The notes under the pieces were generated by a model. It was given only the letters and a program-made list of their open reading frames with translations, had not been told where the DNA came from and did not search any database. This document shows positions 32,440-41,404 of a DNA stretch of 49,484 nucleotides, one piece after another. Source of the DNA: Bacillota bacterium (GTDB taxonomy: Bacteria; Bacillota; Desulfitobacteriia; Desulfitobacteriales; JAJXUE01); the NCBI GenBank assembly GCA_021783135.1, contig JAJXUE010000018.1, positions 1 through 49,484 on the forward strand. Direction: 5' to 3'. Both the position numbers and the translations under genes were made by a program. Every line of letters starts with the position of its first letter. The first letter of the stretch is position 1.

Positions 32440-32501
32440 GTGGGGGATGTGGGCGCTGTGAGTAATTTAAGTAGAGCAGGTACAAGGAAATAATTAAGAC
32501 C

Positions 32502-32548
32502 AAGCCTAACCCGTCAGGTATGGATTTCCGTCCGGGTTAGGCTTTAAA
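32502..32548 (+). terminator. Terminator after the cytochrome genes
   Basis: AAGCCTAACCCG (32502-32513) pairs perfectly with CGGGTTAGGCTT (32533-32544); the T tract is short. The rest of the gap to 32725 shows only an AT-rich leader and the ribosome site AAGGAGAA (32711-32718). Confidence 0.75.
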
Positions 32549-32725
32549 AATAGGCGTAATTTGTTTACCTTTTTGTTCACAAGAAAAATGTCGTTTTGCG
32601 TCTAAAATAATGATAAAATCAAATTGATAAAGAACCTTATGCAGGGAAAATCACATTTCGCAATTCTTGCAATATAGTGCTGTTCTTTGCACCTGAGCGT
32701 GCAACAAGGTAAGGAGAAATGCGTC

Positions 32726-34051
32726 ATGAAAAACAGCAATCCAGCGGCAGAACTAGCCAAAGAGCAAATAGAATTATTAATTAATAATAACCAGTTTGAC
32801 GCCGCAAACCTGCTAATTGCCGAATTTGAGGCTGATTTCACCAACGATGTTGATGTCATGTCGATGCGTGCGGTGATGCTAATCGTAGCAAAGCGTTGGG
32901 ACGAAGCGGAAATGTTATTGCTGGAAGGTTTGATTCTGCAAGCCGACAGCTTTGACCTTCTGTATAATCTGGCTTATCTACACCAGGCCAAGGGCGACTA
33001 CCGTGCCGCTTGGGAAACCTACCAGTTGGCTTTAGCCAAAGCTCCCCAGGAAAATATTGCTGCTGTAGAAAATGCTATGGCTTTAATTGCAGCGCGGTAT
33101 CCCGCCGTACTTATTCCTAAACGTAAATTGGCGTTTTTTGTGCGGCAAGGAATGGACAGTTTTTTAGGCGATATTATTGCCGGCTTGTCCGACGCTTATG
33201 AAACGAAAAAAATAATTGTGACCCAGCTGTCGCAAATTAACGTCGGTATGGAGTGGGCAGACATTTGCTGGTTTGAGTGGTGTGATGAGCTAATTATTTA
33301 TGGCAGCAAATTGCCGTTGGCGGCTACCAAAAAACTGATCTGTCGCTGCCATAGTTTCGAAGCGTTTACCCCAGCACCCACGCAAGTTAATTGGCAGGCA
33401 GTTGATGCACTTATTTTTGTTGCCGAGAGTATCAAAAATGTGGTTCTGAATAAGGTCAGTATCGATCCGGCGCGAATTAGTATAATACCCAGTGGTATCC
33501 CTTCAGACATGTATACTTATCGACCGCGCCAAGCTGGCTACAATTTGGCCTATGTTGGGTATATCAATTATAAGAAAGGACCCATGCTGTTACTGCATAC
33601 ATTCAAAGCTATAGTTGACAGAGACAACCGGTATAAGCTCTATATAGCAGGAACTTTTCAGGATGAACGTGATGTATTGTATTTTAACCAAATGACACAG
33701 GAGCTTAAGCTGGAAAACAACCTCATATTTCAAGGGTGGCAGAACAATCTGGACGAATGGCTGGAGGATAAAAACTACATTCTGTGTACCAGTATCCTAG
33801 AGTCACAGAATTTAAGCGTGATGCAGGCGATGAGCAAGGGCATCAAACCAATTATCCATAATTTTGTCGGTGCTAAAGCCATCTATCCCACTCAATTAAT
33901 CTGGAATACCATCGAAGAAGCTGTGGCAATGGTTACGTCTGCTGACTACCACACCCAAGCGTACCGTGATTTCATCGTCAATAATTATGAGTTAAGTCGT
34001 CAGCTCCTCAAACTGGAGGCGTTGGTAGATCAGCTTGCTGCTCAGTCTTAA
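32726..34051 (+). CDS. Glycosyltransferase (GT4-like) with helical N-terminal repeats
   Basis: 441 residues. Residues about 5-130 are helical and TPR-like (LLYNLAYLHQAKGDYRAAWE). The C-terminal half looks like a GT-B glycosyltransferase: IIPSGIPSDMY, LAYVGYINYKKGPMLLL, IAGTFQDERD, LIFQGW and SILESQNLSVMQAMSKG, the family's nucleotide-sugar segments. I prefer ATG 32726 (AAGGAGAA) to the upstream in-frame GTG. It stands alone between terminators. It may act on cell-wall glycans, flagellin or surface protein; the substrate is unknown. Confidence 0.8.
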   Translation: MKNSNPAAELAKEQIELLINNNQFDAANLLIAEFEADFTNDVDVMSMRAVMLIVAKRWDEAEMLLLEGLILQADSFDLLYNLAYLHQAKGDYRAAWETYQLALAKAPQENIAAVENAMALIAARYPAVLIPKRKLAFFVRQGMDSFLGDIIAGLSDAYETKKIIVTQLSQINVGMEWADICWFEWCDELIIYGSKLPLAATKKLICRCHSFEAFTPAPTQVNWQAVDALIFVAESIKNVVLNKVSIDPARISIIPSGIPSDMYTYRPRQAGYNLAYVGYINYKKGPMLLLHTFKAIVDRDNRYKLYIAGTFQDERDVLYFNQMTQELKLENNLIFQGWQNNLDEWLEDKNYILCTSILESQNLSVMQAMSKGIKPIIHNFVGAKAIYPTQLIWNTIEEAVAMVTSADYHTQAYRDFIVNNYELSRQLLKLEALVDQLAAQS

Positions 34052-34151
34052 AGCGCGAAAATATTAATGACGTGCTTGGCCTGTTATGGTACAATTTATT
34101 CTGATTATCACGTGTTTTGTTTTAACTAAGTCAGCGCAGGAGGAGCAAAAG

Positions 34152-35957
34152 ATGGAGCAAAAAATGCTGCTGATGGGTAATGAAGCGATTGCCCGTGGCG
34201 CCGTAGAGGCTGGAATTAAATTCGCCGCAGCATATCCGGGTACCCCTTCGTCCGAGGTATTCTCGACCTTGGCCCACTTCGCACCGGAATGCGATTTTTA
34301 TGCTGAATGGTCCGTTAATGAAAAAGTAGCCTTGGAGGTCGCTTCCGGGGCGGCATATGCGGGGGCTAGAGCTATCGTTTCGATGAAACAAGTTGGGCTC
34401 AATGTAGCTTCCGATCCCTTAATGAGTTTGGCCTATATCGGTGTCAAAGGCGGATTGGTTATAGTGGTTGCCGATGACCCTGGACCGCATAGCTCTCAGA
34501 CCGAGCAAGACACACGTAAATTTGCCACGTTCGCCAAGCTTCCCGTGTTCGACCCTGCCACACCGCAGGAAGCTAAGGATATGGTCAAGGCCGCTTTTGA
34601 GTTGTCAGAGCAATTTTCCCTGCCGGTGTTTCTGCGTCCTACGACTCGTACCTGTCACGCCTGTCAGGACGTAACGCTGGACGAAATAAAGCCGATGCAG
34701 CGGGAATACCGCTTTGACAAAGACCCAAAATGGGTAATTTTCCCGAGCCTATCTTATAAGAAGCATATTTGGTTAAATGAACAGCAGCTAAATATCGCCG
34801 CGGCTTTTAATCGTTCCCCGTTTAATAAGCTATCACTTAAGGGCAAAGTAGGGATTGTAGCCTGCGGCGTGGCTTATAACTATGTGGTTGAAGCTTGTGA
34901 AACCTTAGGTTTGGACCCCTCTATGCTTAAAATCGGTACGCCATATCCGCTGCCACCCGAACCGGCTGTGGCTTTACTGGAACATTGTGAGCGCATACTG
35001 GTAGTAGAAGAACAAGAACCGGTTGTCGAAGACCAAATGATCAAGCTGGCCTGGCAGCGCAAGCTGCCGACGGATATCCAGGGTAAAGGTTTAATTCCGC
35101 GCGAGGGAGAGCTCAATGTTGACAAGGTTAAAGCGGTCTTAGCCAAGTTTTTCGCCGTGCCTGACTCCACTGTGCTCGACTCCACCGTCTCCTCCGTCGC
35201 CATACCGCCACTTCCCCTACGCACCCCTGTGCTTTGCGCCGGTTGTCCGCACCGAGCCAGCTTTTTGGCGTTCAAAGAAGTGGGGCGCAAGCAAGATGCC
35301 GTGTTTACCGGCGATATCGGTTGCTATACCTTGGGTAATATGCCACCGCTGGATATGCTCGATACCTGTTTATGCATGGGCGCCGGAATTACCCAAGCTG
35401 CCGGCATGAGCAAGGTTGAACCGGGACGCAAACATGTTGCGTTTATCGGGGACTCCACGTTTTTCCATAGCGGCATATCAGGGATGATTAATGCTGTTTA
35501 CAATAATGCCGATATTGTCATTGTAGTTTTGGACAATCGTACTACGGCAATGACAGGGCATCAACCTCATCCCGGCATTGACCGGACCGCAACCGGGGTC
35601 AATCCCAAAGTTTTAGATATTGCAGCGATTGCTAGGGCCAGCGGCGTGGAGCTGGTGTTAGAGGTGGATCCTTATGACCTTGCGGCCACCAAAGCGGCAG
35701 CGCAGCAAGCCCTGGAATTTACCGGCCCAGCAGTGGTGGTGGCTAGACGCGAATGTATCGCCATCGTTAAACCCCAGCCGCAATATAACGTTGATCGTGA
35801 GCTTTGTATCGATTGTGAAATTTGCTTGAAAAAGCTGGGGTGTCCGGCTATGTTCAAGCAAGACGATAAGGTGATTATCGCCAACTCCTGTAACGGCTGC
35901 AGTTTATGCGCTCAAGTATGCCCCCAACACGCCATTCGGGGAGGGGAAGTAAGATGA
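34152..35957 (+). CDS. iorA: Indolepyruvate:ferredoxin oxidoreductase, alpha subunit
   Basis: TPP-dependent enzyme that decarboxylates aryl pyruvates to aryl-acetyl-CoA and reduces ferredoxin. The 601-residue chain has the pyrimidine-binding domain (AAYPGTPSSEVFSTL), the TPP domain (GDIGCYTLG, FIGDSTFFHSG, VIVVLDNRTTAMTG) and two C-terminal [4Fe-4S] motifs (CIDCEICLKKLGCP and CNGCSLCAQVCP). ATG 34152 behind AGGAGGAGC is preferred over the ATG at 34086. It overlaps iorB by 4 bases. In fermenters of Phe, Tyr or Trp it provides reduced ferredoxin. Confidence 0.94.
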   Translation: MEQKMLLMGNEAIARGAVEAGIKFAAAYPGTPSSEVFSTLAHFAPECDFYAEWSVNEKVALEVASGAAYAGARAIVSMKQVGLNVASDPLMSLAYIGVKGGLVIVVADDPGPHSSQTEQDTRKFATFAKLPVFDPATPQEAKDMVKAAFELSEQFSLPVFLRPTTRTCHACQDVTLDEIKPMQREYRFDKDPKWVIFPSLSYKKHIWLNEQQLNIAAAFNRSPFNKLSLKGKVGIVACGVAYNYVVEACETLGLDPSMLKIGTPYPLPPEPAVALLEHCERILVVEEQEPVVEDQMIKLAWQRKLPTDIQGKGLIPREGELNVDKVKAVLAKFFAVPDSTVLDSTVSSVAIPPLPLRTPVLCAGCPHRASFLAFKEVGRKQDAVFTGDIGCYTLGNMPPLDMLDTCLCMGAGITQAAGMSKVEPGRKHVAFIGDSTFFHSGISGMINAVYNNADIVIVVLDNRTTAMTGHQPHPGIDRTATGVNPKVLDIAAIARASGVELVLEVDPYDLAATKAAAQQALEFTGPAVVVARRECIAIVKPQPQYNVDRELCIDCEICLKKLGCPAMFKQDDKVIIANSCNGCSLCAQVCPQHAIRGGEVR

Positions 35958-36544
35958 AGCTGGACATCGTTATCACCGGAGTGGGCGGTCAAGGGGCAGT
36001 CCTGGCCTCTAGGGTCATAGCCCAGACTGCCATGGCCAAGGGTTACCAAGTGCGCACCTCAGAAACTATCGGCATGGCCCAACGCGAGGGCCCGGTTATT
36101 AGTCACGTAAGAATTGGGGACGACCTCACAGGCGCGTTGATACCGGATAGGGGTGCGGATATTCTCCTCAGTTTTGAATTAGCGGAAACCGCGCGGGGTC
36201 TAAGTAAGCTTAAACCGGAAGGTACCATCATTGCCAATACGGCGCAAATATTTCCGGTATCCGTACCGTTAGGTATTTCAAGCTATCAAACTGAAACAAT
36301 TTTAGCTGCCTTGCAGCGGCCCCAGGGTAAAACTATCTTGCTCGACGCCAGTCGCGCAGCCTTAGAGGCCGGCAATGCTAAGACGGTCAATGTGGTTTTG
36401 CTCGGTGTTTTAGCCGGCATGTCCGGTTTACCATTCACAGCGGAGGATTTATTAGCGTCTATTCTCAAGCAGGTCCCTGAAAAAGTGCGGGAAGTAAACC
36501 GTAAAGCGTTTGAGATTGGACAAAGATTAGCGGAGGTGAGTTAA
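35954..36544 (+). CDS. iorB: Indolepyruvate:ferredoxin oxidoreductase, beta subunit
   Basis: 196 residues of the gamma-type 2-oxoacid:ferredoxin oxidoreductase domain: IVITGVGGQGAVLASRVIAQ and SETIGMAQREGPVISHVRIG. It completes IorA. Start ATGA overlap with iorA; its stop abuts the paaK start, so the three genes are one coupled unit. Confidence 0.94.
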   Translation: MKLDIVITGVGGQGAVLASRVIAQTAMAKGYQVRTSETIGMAQREGPVISHVRIGDDLTGALIPDRGADILLSFELAETARGLSKLKPEGTIIANTAQIFPVSVPLGISSYQTETILAALQRPQGKTILLDASRAALEAGNAKTVNVVLLGVLAGMSGLPFTAEDLLASILKQVPEKVREVNRKAFEIGQRLAEVS

Positions 36545-37828
36545 ATGGCTTTGCCTAAGGAGCCCGAAGCCCAGTTGAGTGAAGGAACCTTTCCAGCCCA
36601 GGAAGTACTGCTGCAAAGGCTAATGCAGCGCGTATACAAAAATTCTCCGTTTTATCAATATAAACTGGCAAAAGCCGGTATTAGCCCGGATGACATTCAG
36701 TGTGTAGCTGACTTGGCCCAGGTACCGTTTACGGACAAAGCAGAGCTACGCGAAGGTTATCCCCTCGGTCAGCTGGCTGTACCGGAGGAAGAGGTCGTGC
36801 GAATTCATTCTTCTTCCGGCACTACCGGTAAACCGATCATTGTGCCTTATACCAAGCGCGATGTGGAAGTATGGGCTGAGATGATGGCACGTAGTCTGGC
36901 CATGGCCGGGGTCACCCCGCTCGATCGGGTTCAGGTGACACCGGGGTATGGTTTGTGGACAGCGGGTACCGGTTTTCAAGCCGGAGTAGAGCGCCTTGGC
37001 GCTATGGCTGTTCCGACAGGTCCGGGCAATACCGACAAACAACTCGAAATGATGTTAGATTTAGGTACAACAGTGCTCATCGGCACATCATCCTATGGTC
37101 TGTTGCTGGCGGAAGAAATTAACAAGCGCCAGTTGCAGCAACAGCTAAAACTAAGGATTGGGGTTTTCGGTTCGGAGCGCTGGGGCGAAAAAATGCGCTT
37201 GCGGATTGAAGAAATTTTGGGCATTGAGAGCTTTGATATTTATGGTTTAACGGAAATTTACGGTCCGGGCATTGCGATCGACTGCCAGGAGCATGACGGT
37301 TTACATTTTTGGTCGGATCACTTGATTTTTGAAATCATTGATCCGGTGACGGGACAACAGCTGCCGGTCGGGGAACAAGGTGAGCTGGTAATCACCACGC
37401 TAACCAAAGAGGGTATGCCCTTGCTGCGCTATCGTACCCACGACATCACCCGCGTGCGCGCCGCGCAGTGTCCGTGCGGCAGCCCGTATCCCTTGATGGA
37501 TCGTGTGCTGGGACGCACGGATGACATGATTAAAATTAAGGGCGTTAACATCTATCCCGGCCAGCTGGATTACGTCCTGCAAGTTACACCCGGTGCGGGT
37601 AGTGAATACCAAATTATCCTCACACGGCAAGAAGGCAAAGACTCCATGCTCGTCCGAGTAGAAGGAGAAACCGGAGTCGCGCCTGAACAATTGGCTCATG
37701 AGTGCCATAAAAACATCAAAACCCGAATCGGCGTCTTAGCCGAGGTAGAAATAGTCCCGCAGGGCACCTTGCCCCGCAGTGAAAAGAAAAGCAAGCGCGT
37801 GCTTGACCAGCGTGACGCGGAGATGTAA
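36545..37828 (+). CDS. paaK: Phenylacetate-CoA ligase family protein
   Basis: 427-residue AMP-forming ligase. HSSSGTTGKPIIVPYT is the phosphate-binding loop; YGLTEIYGPG and RYRTHDITR are further family motifs, with the C-terminal LGRTDDMIKIKGVNIYPGQ hinge. Beside iorAB it could run in the ATP-forming direction from aryl-acetyl-CoA, or activate arylacetates. The start follows directly on the iorB stop. Confidence 0.92.
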   Translation: MALPKEPEAQLSEGTFPAQEVLLQRLMQRVYKNSPFYQYKLAKAGISPDDIQCVADLAQVPFTDKAELREGYPLGQLAVPEEEVVRIHSSSGTTGKPIIVPYTKRDVEVWAEMMARSLAMAGVTPLDRVQVTPGYGLWTAGTGFQAGVERLGAMAVPTGPGNTDKQLEMMLDLGTTVLIGTSSYGLLLAEEINKRQLQQQLKLRIGVFGSERWGEKMRLRIEEILGIESFDIYGLTEIYGPGIAIDCQEHDGLHFWSDHLIFEIIDPVTGQQLPVGEQGELVITTLTKEGMPLLRYRTHDITRVRAAQCPCGSPYPLMDRVLGRTDDMIKIKGVNIYPGQLDYVLQVTPGAGSEYQIILTRQEGKDSMLVRVEGETGVAPEQLAHECHKNIKTRIGVLAEVEIVPQGTLPRSEKKSKRVLDQRDAEM

Positions 37829-37837
37829 ACTTTTGCC

Positions 37838-37872
37838 ATAAAGCAGCCTGAACAGGCTACTTTATTTTTTCT
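37838..37872 (+). terminator. Terminator after paaK
   Basis: AAAGCAGCCTG (37840-37850) pairs with CAGGCTACTTT (37853-37863) around a two-base loop, with one C/A mismatch, then TATTTTTTC. A perfect TATAAT at 37942-37947 further on may belong to the dltC promoter, though no good -35 box is seen. Confidence 0.7.
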
Positions 37873-37999
37873 TGCAGTTTTAGTTGTCTTTGTTTACAAA
37901 TCGTTTAAAAACTCAATTCATTTTAGTCCTGTTTTTAAGACTATAATTATTTAGCCGCAGATGTAGTGTAATGTCATCAACGCGAAGGAGCGATAATCA

Positions 38000-38266
38000 A
38001 TGCTAGAGGATAATAAAATCAGCCGGGTTATTTTTGAGGTGCTGACTGATGTCTGTGGTACAGACGAAGTTGTGCGTAACCCCCAGTTGCAGCTTTTTGC
38101 CAATGGCTTGTTGGATTCTTTCGGCACCGTCGAACTAATTTTAACGATTTATGAAGAATTGGGAATTGATATCTCGCCCAGCGAATTGGACCGTGAAATG
38201 TGGGCAACTCCGGAAAAAATCATCAACTATATTGAGGCTAAAGACGCCGAGGCCAAAGTAAAATGA
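38000..38266 (+). CDS. dltC: D-alanyl carrier protein
   Basis: 88-residue acyl-carrier-like protein. FANGLLDSFGTVELILT holds the serine that receives 4'-phosphopantetheine (DSF). It carries D-alanine activated by DltA for export to teichoic acids. Start ATG with GAAGGAGCG site; overlaps dltD by 4 bases. In most Gram-positives dltC follows dltB; here it opens the operon. Confidence 0.92.
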   Translation: MLEDNKISRVIFEVLTDVCGTDEVVRNPQLQLFANGLLDSFGTVELILTIYEELGIDISPSELDREMWATPEKIINYIEAKDAEAKVK

Positions 38267-39471
38267 TTCGCAAACGCATCGCACCGCTGGTACTGGCGGT
38301 TATTCTCTGCTTTGGCACTGTCCTTGCAGCCGGTCAGTATGCGCGGGAATGGACCAGCACCTATATTAAACCAGGCGTTATCGCCACGGCAACGGAACGC
38401 TTACTGCCCACGCTTTTCCAAGGTACTATACTGCAAAGTATTGCCCTGCAATATCCTAACGTCGTTCCTATGTATGGTTCATCGGAATTTGACCACGGCG
38501 GCAAGTATAATCCGATGCGTTTGTTTGCCGACAGACCTACGGGTTGGACACCATATTTAGTGGGGCAACCCGGATGTACCGATATTATTCAAGCGCTATT
38601 TGCCGGAGCGCAAAATTTACGGGGTAAGCACGTTATTATTTCAGTGTCGGACCAGTGGTTCCACCCTGGTGGAGTCGCCCAGAAGACCTTCGCTGCCAAT
38701 TTTTCGGCGTTACAAGCATATGAGATGTTGCTTAATCCGGATCTAACTACAGCAACCAAACGAGCCTTAGCCCAACGTCTCAGCCAATTTACTGTCATCC
38801 AGAACGACTATCCGGTGCTCGAACGCATCTTAATGCATTATGGCCAAAATGATCCCTGGTCTCGCTTGAAGGAAGCATTGTTATGGCCCGCCGGCAGGGT
38901 AGAGCTGGCTTCCTTGCAAATTCAGGATGCTTTAAACACAGTTAATGTTGTGCAGCATTTACCGGCCAAGGAAATCGCCCGCAATGCCGCCGGCAAGACT
39001 CACCGAGTCTTGCACGCATGGCCCATCATGCTGCGTCAAGCCACAGCCGCGGTGGCCAAAAATGAAACCAATAACCCTTTTGGGATCAACAATCAATTTT
39101 TTACCCAGCAAATTAAGCCGTCGCTCAAAAAGTTCCGTAATTCCGCGTTAAATGCTAGGCTTTACCCATCACCCGAATATGCGGATCTCGATCTTTTGCT
39201 GCAAGTACTGCATGATGAAGGTGCGCATACCATTTTACTCATTCAACCGATCAACGGCCGCTGGTATGACTATACCGGCTTTCCCAAGCAACAACTGCGG
39301 CATTACGTTAAACTGGTGCATGCCGCAGCCGGGCGGTATGGGGTCACGGTCGCTGACTTTTCCGGTCATGCCTACGATAAGTACTTTATGGATGACCCTT
39401 CACATCCGAGTGAGAAAGGATGGCTCGAGTTCGATGAAACTTTGGATAGGTTCGTTCATCAAACATCCTAA
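38263..39471 (+). CDS. dltD: D-alanylation protein DltD
   Basis: 402 residues with one N-terminal membrane helix (about 7-25) and a SGNH-hydrolase-like domain outside: YGSSEFDHGG gives the catalytic serine region and DDPSHPSEKGW the Asp-His pair. DltD moves D-alanine to teichoic acid. It overlaps dltC and, at its 3' end, dltX by 38 bases. Confidence 0.92.
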   Translation: MIRKRIAPLVLAVILCFGTVLAAGQYAREWTSTYIKPGVIATATERLLPTLFQGTILQSIALQYPNVVPMYGSSEFDHGGKYNPMRLFADRPTGWTPYLVGQPGCTDIIQALFAGAQNLRGKHVIISVSDQWFHPGGVAQKTFAANFSALQAYEMLLNPDLTTATKRALAQRLSQFTVIQNDYPVLERILMHYGQNDPWSRLKEALLWPAGRVELASLQIQDALNTVNVVQHLPAKEIARNAAGKTHRVLHAWPIMLRQATAAVAKNETNNPFGINNQFFTQQIKPSLKKFRNSALNARLYPSPEYADLDLLLQVLHDEGAHTILLIQPINGRWYDYTGFPKQQLRHYVKLVHAAAGRYGVTVADFSGHAYDKYFMDDPSHPSEKGWLEFDETLDRFVHQTS

Positions 39472-39586
39472 GACTGTGTGGCTTGCTCGTGTGGGGTATT
39501 ATTATTTGATTCTGCTGGGTTTGTTTGTCCTTTATTTAGTCCAAAAACAACATACCCCCCCACCGTTTATCTATAACGGTTTTTAG
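39434..39586 (+). CDS. dltX: Small teichoic-acid D-alanylation membrane protein DltX
   Basis: 50 residues, start MKLWIGSFIKHPKTVWLARV, one membrane helix and the hallmark C-terminus PFIYNGF (FIYNEF in most relatives). DltX carries D-alanyl groups in the outer leaflet for DltD. Its start is inside dltD. Usually dltX is the first gene, directly before dltA; here it is also directly before dltA but after dltD. Confidence 0.85.
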   Translation: MKLWIGSFIKHPKTVWLARVGYYYLILLGLFVLYLVQKQHTPPPFIYNGF

Positions 39587-39607
39587 TATCTAGGAGAAGG
39601 TGGCAAC

Positions 39608-41191
39608 ATGCTGTTACAGCAAATCGACCGGTGGGCGACTTTGTGCCCACAACGAATAGTGCATCAAAGTCGCGATGAGTCTTTGACCTATGCTGAACTT
39701 AAAACTTATTCCGACGCGCTAGCTCACTGGATTTTGCGCCATGTGGTCAGTAACCGGCAACCTCAAGTCCCCATCATCGTGTATGGACACAAAGAAGCTG
39801 CCATGCTGGTGTTGTTTTTAGCGTGCATCAAGTCCGGTCATCCCTATATCCCCATTGATATATCTGTCCCACCGGAACGGTTGCAGCAAATTGTCGTACG
39901 CTCCGGTGCAGCAGCTATTCTTTCACCCCGCGACATACCGGATCTGGTAGTAGCTAGTGGTATAGTGTGTCAGGCTCAAATCCATTTGCCGGAGTGGCTG
40001 AGCGGCGCGTATCCTCCGCAGGGCAGTGTTTTGAATGAGGATGAAGCGGAATTGCCCGAACTAATTGGTTATGACGATGTGTGGTATATCATTTTCACCT
40101 CCGGCAGCACCGGCGAACCTAAAGGCGTGCAGATCACCCAACGCGCGTTAGCAACATTTCTCGACTGGGTCAACCGAGAATATACACCGCGACCGCAACA
40201 GGAGGTTTTCCTGAATCAAGCACCATTTTCCTTTGATTTGTCGGTCATGGATGTGTATATGGCGTTAACCAATGGTGGTACTTTGTGGAGTGTGGATCAA
40301 ACCCACATCGCGAACCCACGTGAGTTGTTTCAGTCTCTCGCAGCATCAGACGTTAGTTACTGGGTATCGACACCCTCATTTGCCGAAATGTGCCTGTTGG
40401 ATCGGGGCTTTACAGCGGAACTCATGCCTCAATTGAGCCATTTTCTATTTTGTGGGGAGGTTCTGCCCAACGCGGTAGCTGCAGGACTCCTGCAGCGCTT
40501 TGCTCAGGCTGACGTGATTAATATGTATGGCCCCACCGAATGCACAGTCGCAGTATCAGGCGTCAATATCACCCCGGACATGGCAGCGAGTAATCTACCG
40601 CTTCCTGTGGGGCAAAGTATTGCCGCGTGTCAAATCTATATTTGTGAGCCGGAAGGACGTACTGTTCTGCCGTCCGGAGTGCACGGTGAGATCGTCATTG
40701 TCGGCCCGAATGTGAGTATAGGATATCTTCACCAGCCGGAATTGACCGAACGCGTCTTTTTACAATGGCAGGAGGGAGAACTAAGCCGGCAAGCGTATCG
40801 TACCGGGGACATCGGGTATTGGCAAGATGGACTTTTGTACTACCAGGGGCGCCGTGATTTCCAAGTAAAATTGCATGGCTACCGTATAGAATTGGGTGAA
40901 ATCGAAGCACAACTGCGCCAATTACCGGAAGTGGAGAATGCGGTCGTCATTCCTATCGTACGCCGCGGCAAAAATGCCGCGTTAGAGGCTTATATTGCGC
41001 TGCGGTCAGACCCAGTAATGGCTACTGCTGTAAGCGATATGGGGAATTTGCTACGGCAAAAACTAAGCCAGGTATTACCGGCCTATATGCTGCCGCAGCG
41101 GTATACCTTTATTTCAAGCATCCCGCTCACCGCCAACGGCAAGGCCGATCGTAACGCACTACGCTTTAAGGCTGTTGCGGCAATGCAATAA
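39608..41191 (+). CDS. dltA: D-alanine--D-alanyl carrier protein ligase; C-terminus replaced by HemL residues
   Basis: 527-residue adenylation enzyme that activates D-alanine and loads DltC. FTSGSTGEPKGV (P-loop), YGPTECTVAVSG, YRTGDIGYW and the C-terminal NGKADRNALR (catalytic lysine region) are intact, so function is probably kept. The last 8 residues FKAVAAMQ and stop are those of HemL: from 41164 the sequence is the duplicated block. ATG with TAGGAGAAGG site. dltB would be expected next but is not in the window. Confidence 0.92.
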   Translation: MLLQQIDRWATLCPQRIVHQSRDESLTYAELKTYSDALAHWILRHVVSNRQPQVPIIVYGHKEAAMLVLFLACIKSGHPYIPIDISVPPERLQQIVVRSGAAAILSPRDIPDLVVASGIVCQAQIHLPEWLSGAYPPQGSVLNEDEAELPELIGYDDVWYIIFTSGSTGEPKGVQITQRALATFLDWVNREYTPRPQQEVFLNQAPFSFDLSVMDVYMALTNGGTLWSVDQTHIANPRELFQSLAASDVSYWVSTPSFAEMCLLDRGFTAELMPQLSHFLFCGEVLPNAVAAGLLQRFAQADVINMYGPTECTVAVSGVNITPDMAASNLPLPVGQSIAACQIYICEPEGRTVLPSGVHGEIVIVGPNVSIGYLHQPELTERVFLQWQEGELSRQAYRTGDIGYWQDGLLYYQGRRDFQVKLHGYRIELGEIEAQLRQLPEVENAVVIPIVRRGKNAALEAYIALRSDPVMATAVSDMGNLLRQKLSQVLPAYMLPQRYTFISSIPLTANGKADRNALRFKAVAAMQ

Positions 41192-41201
41192 CTTAAATTT
41201 T

Positions 41202-41243
41202 AAATGAGCCGACGCAGATTGCTTGCGCTGGCTCATTTTTTTC
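41202..41243 (+). terminator. Terminator, duplicate of the one after hemL
   Basis: Same hairpin as 9855-9896. Here it would end the dlt transcript just after the hybrid dltA. Confidence 0.8.
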
Positions 41244-41260
41244 ACTATGAGAAAGGATAA

Positions 41261-41382
41261 CCTCGCCAACTAGGCGAGGACCGCGGAAGATAGTACGAGG
41301 AAAAACGCGCGCAGTGGAAACCGATGCGCGCTTTTCTTGGCCCCTTAACATACAATGAACGAGAAACCATTGGTATTGTATG
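41261..41382 (+). other. Hairpin cluster, copy 2
   Basis: Same three hairpins as 9914-10035, identity unknown. Confidence 0.4.
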
Positions 41383-41404
41383 GGGAGGGAAGGGGTGAAG
41401 CTCT

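Noticed and set aside
34060-34110. Sigma-54 promoter upstream of iorA (TTGGCC at 34077)
   Set aside because: No GC at the required 12-base distance from the GG.
34086-34151. ATG 34086 as start of iorA
   Set aside because: ATG 34152 has AGGAGGAGC upstream and gives the usual IorA N-terminus; the extension contains the ribosome-site sequence itself.
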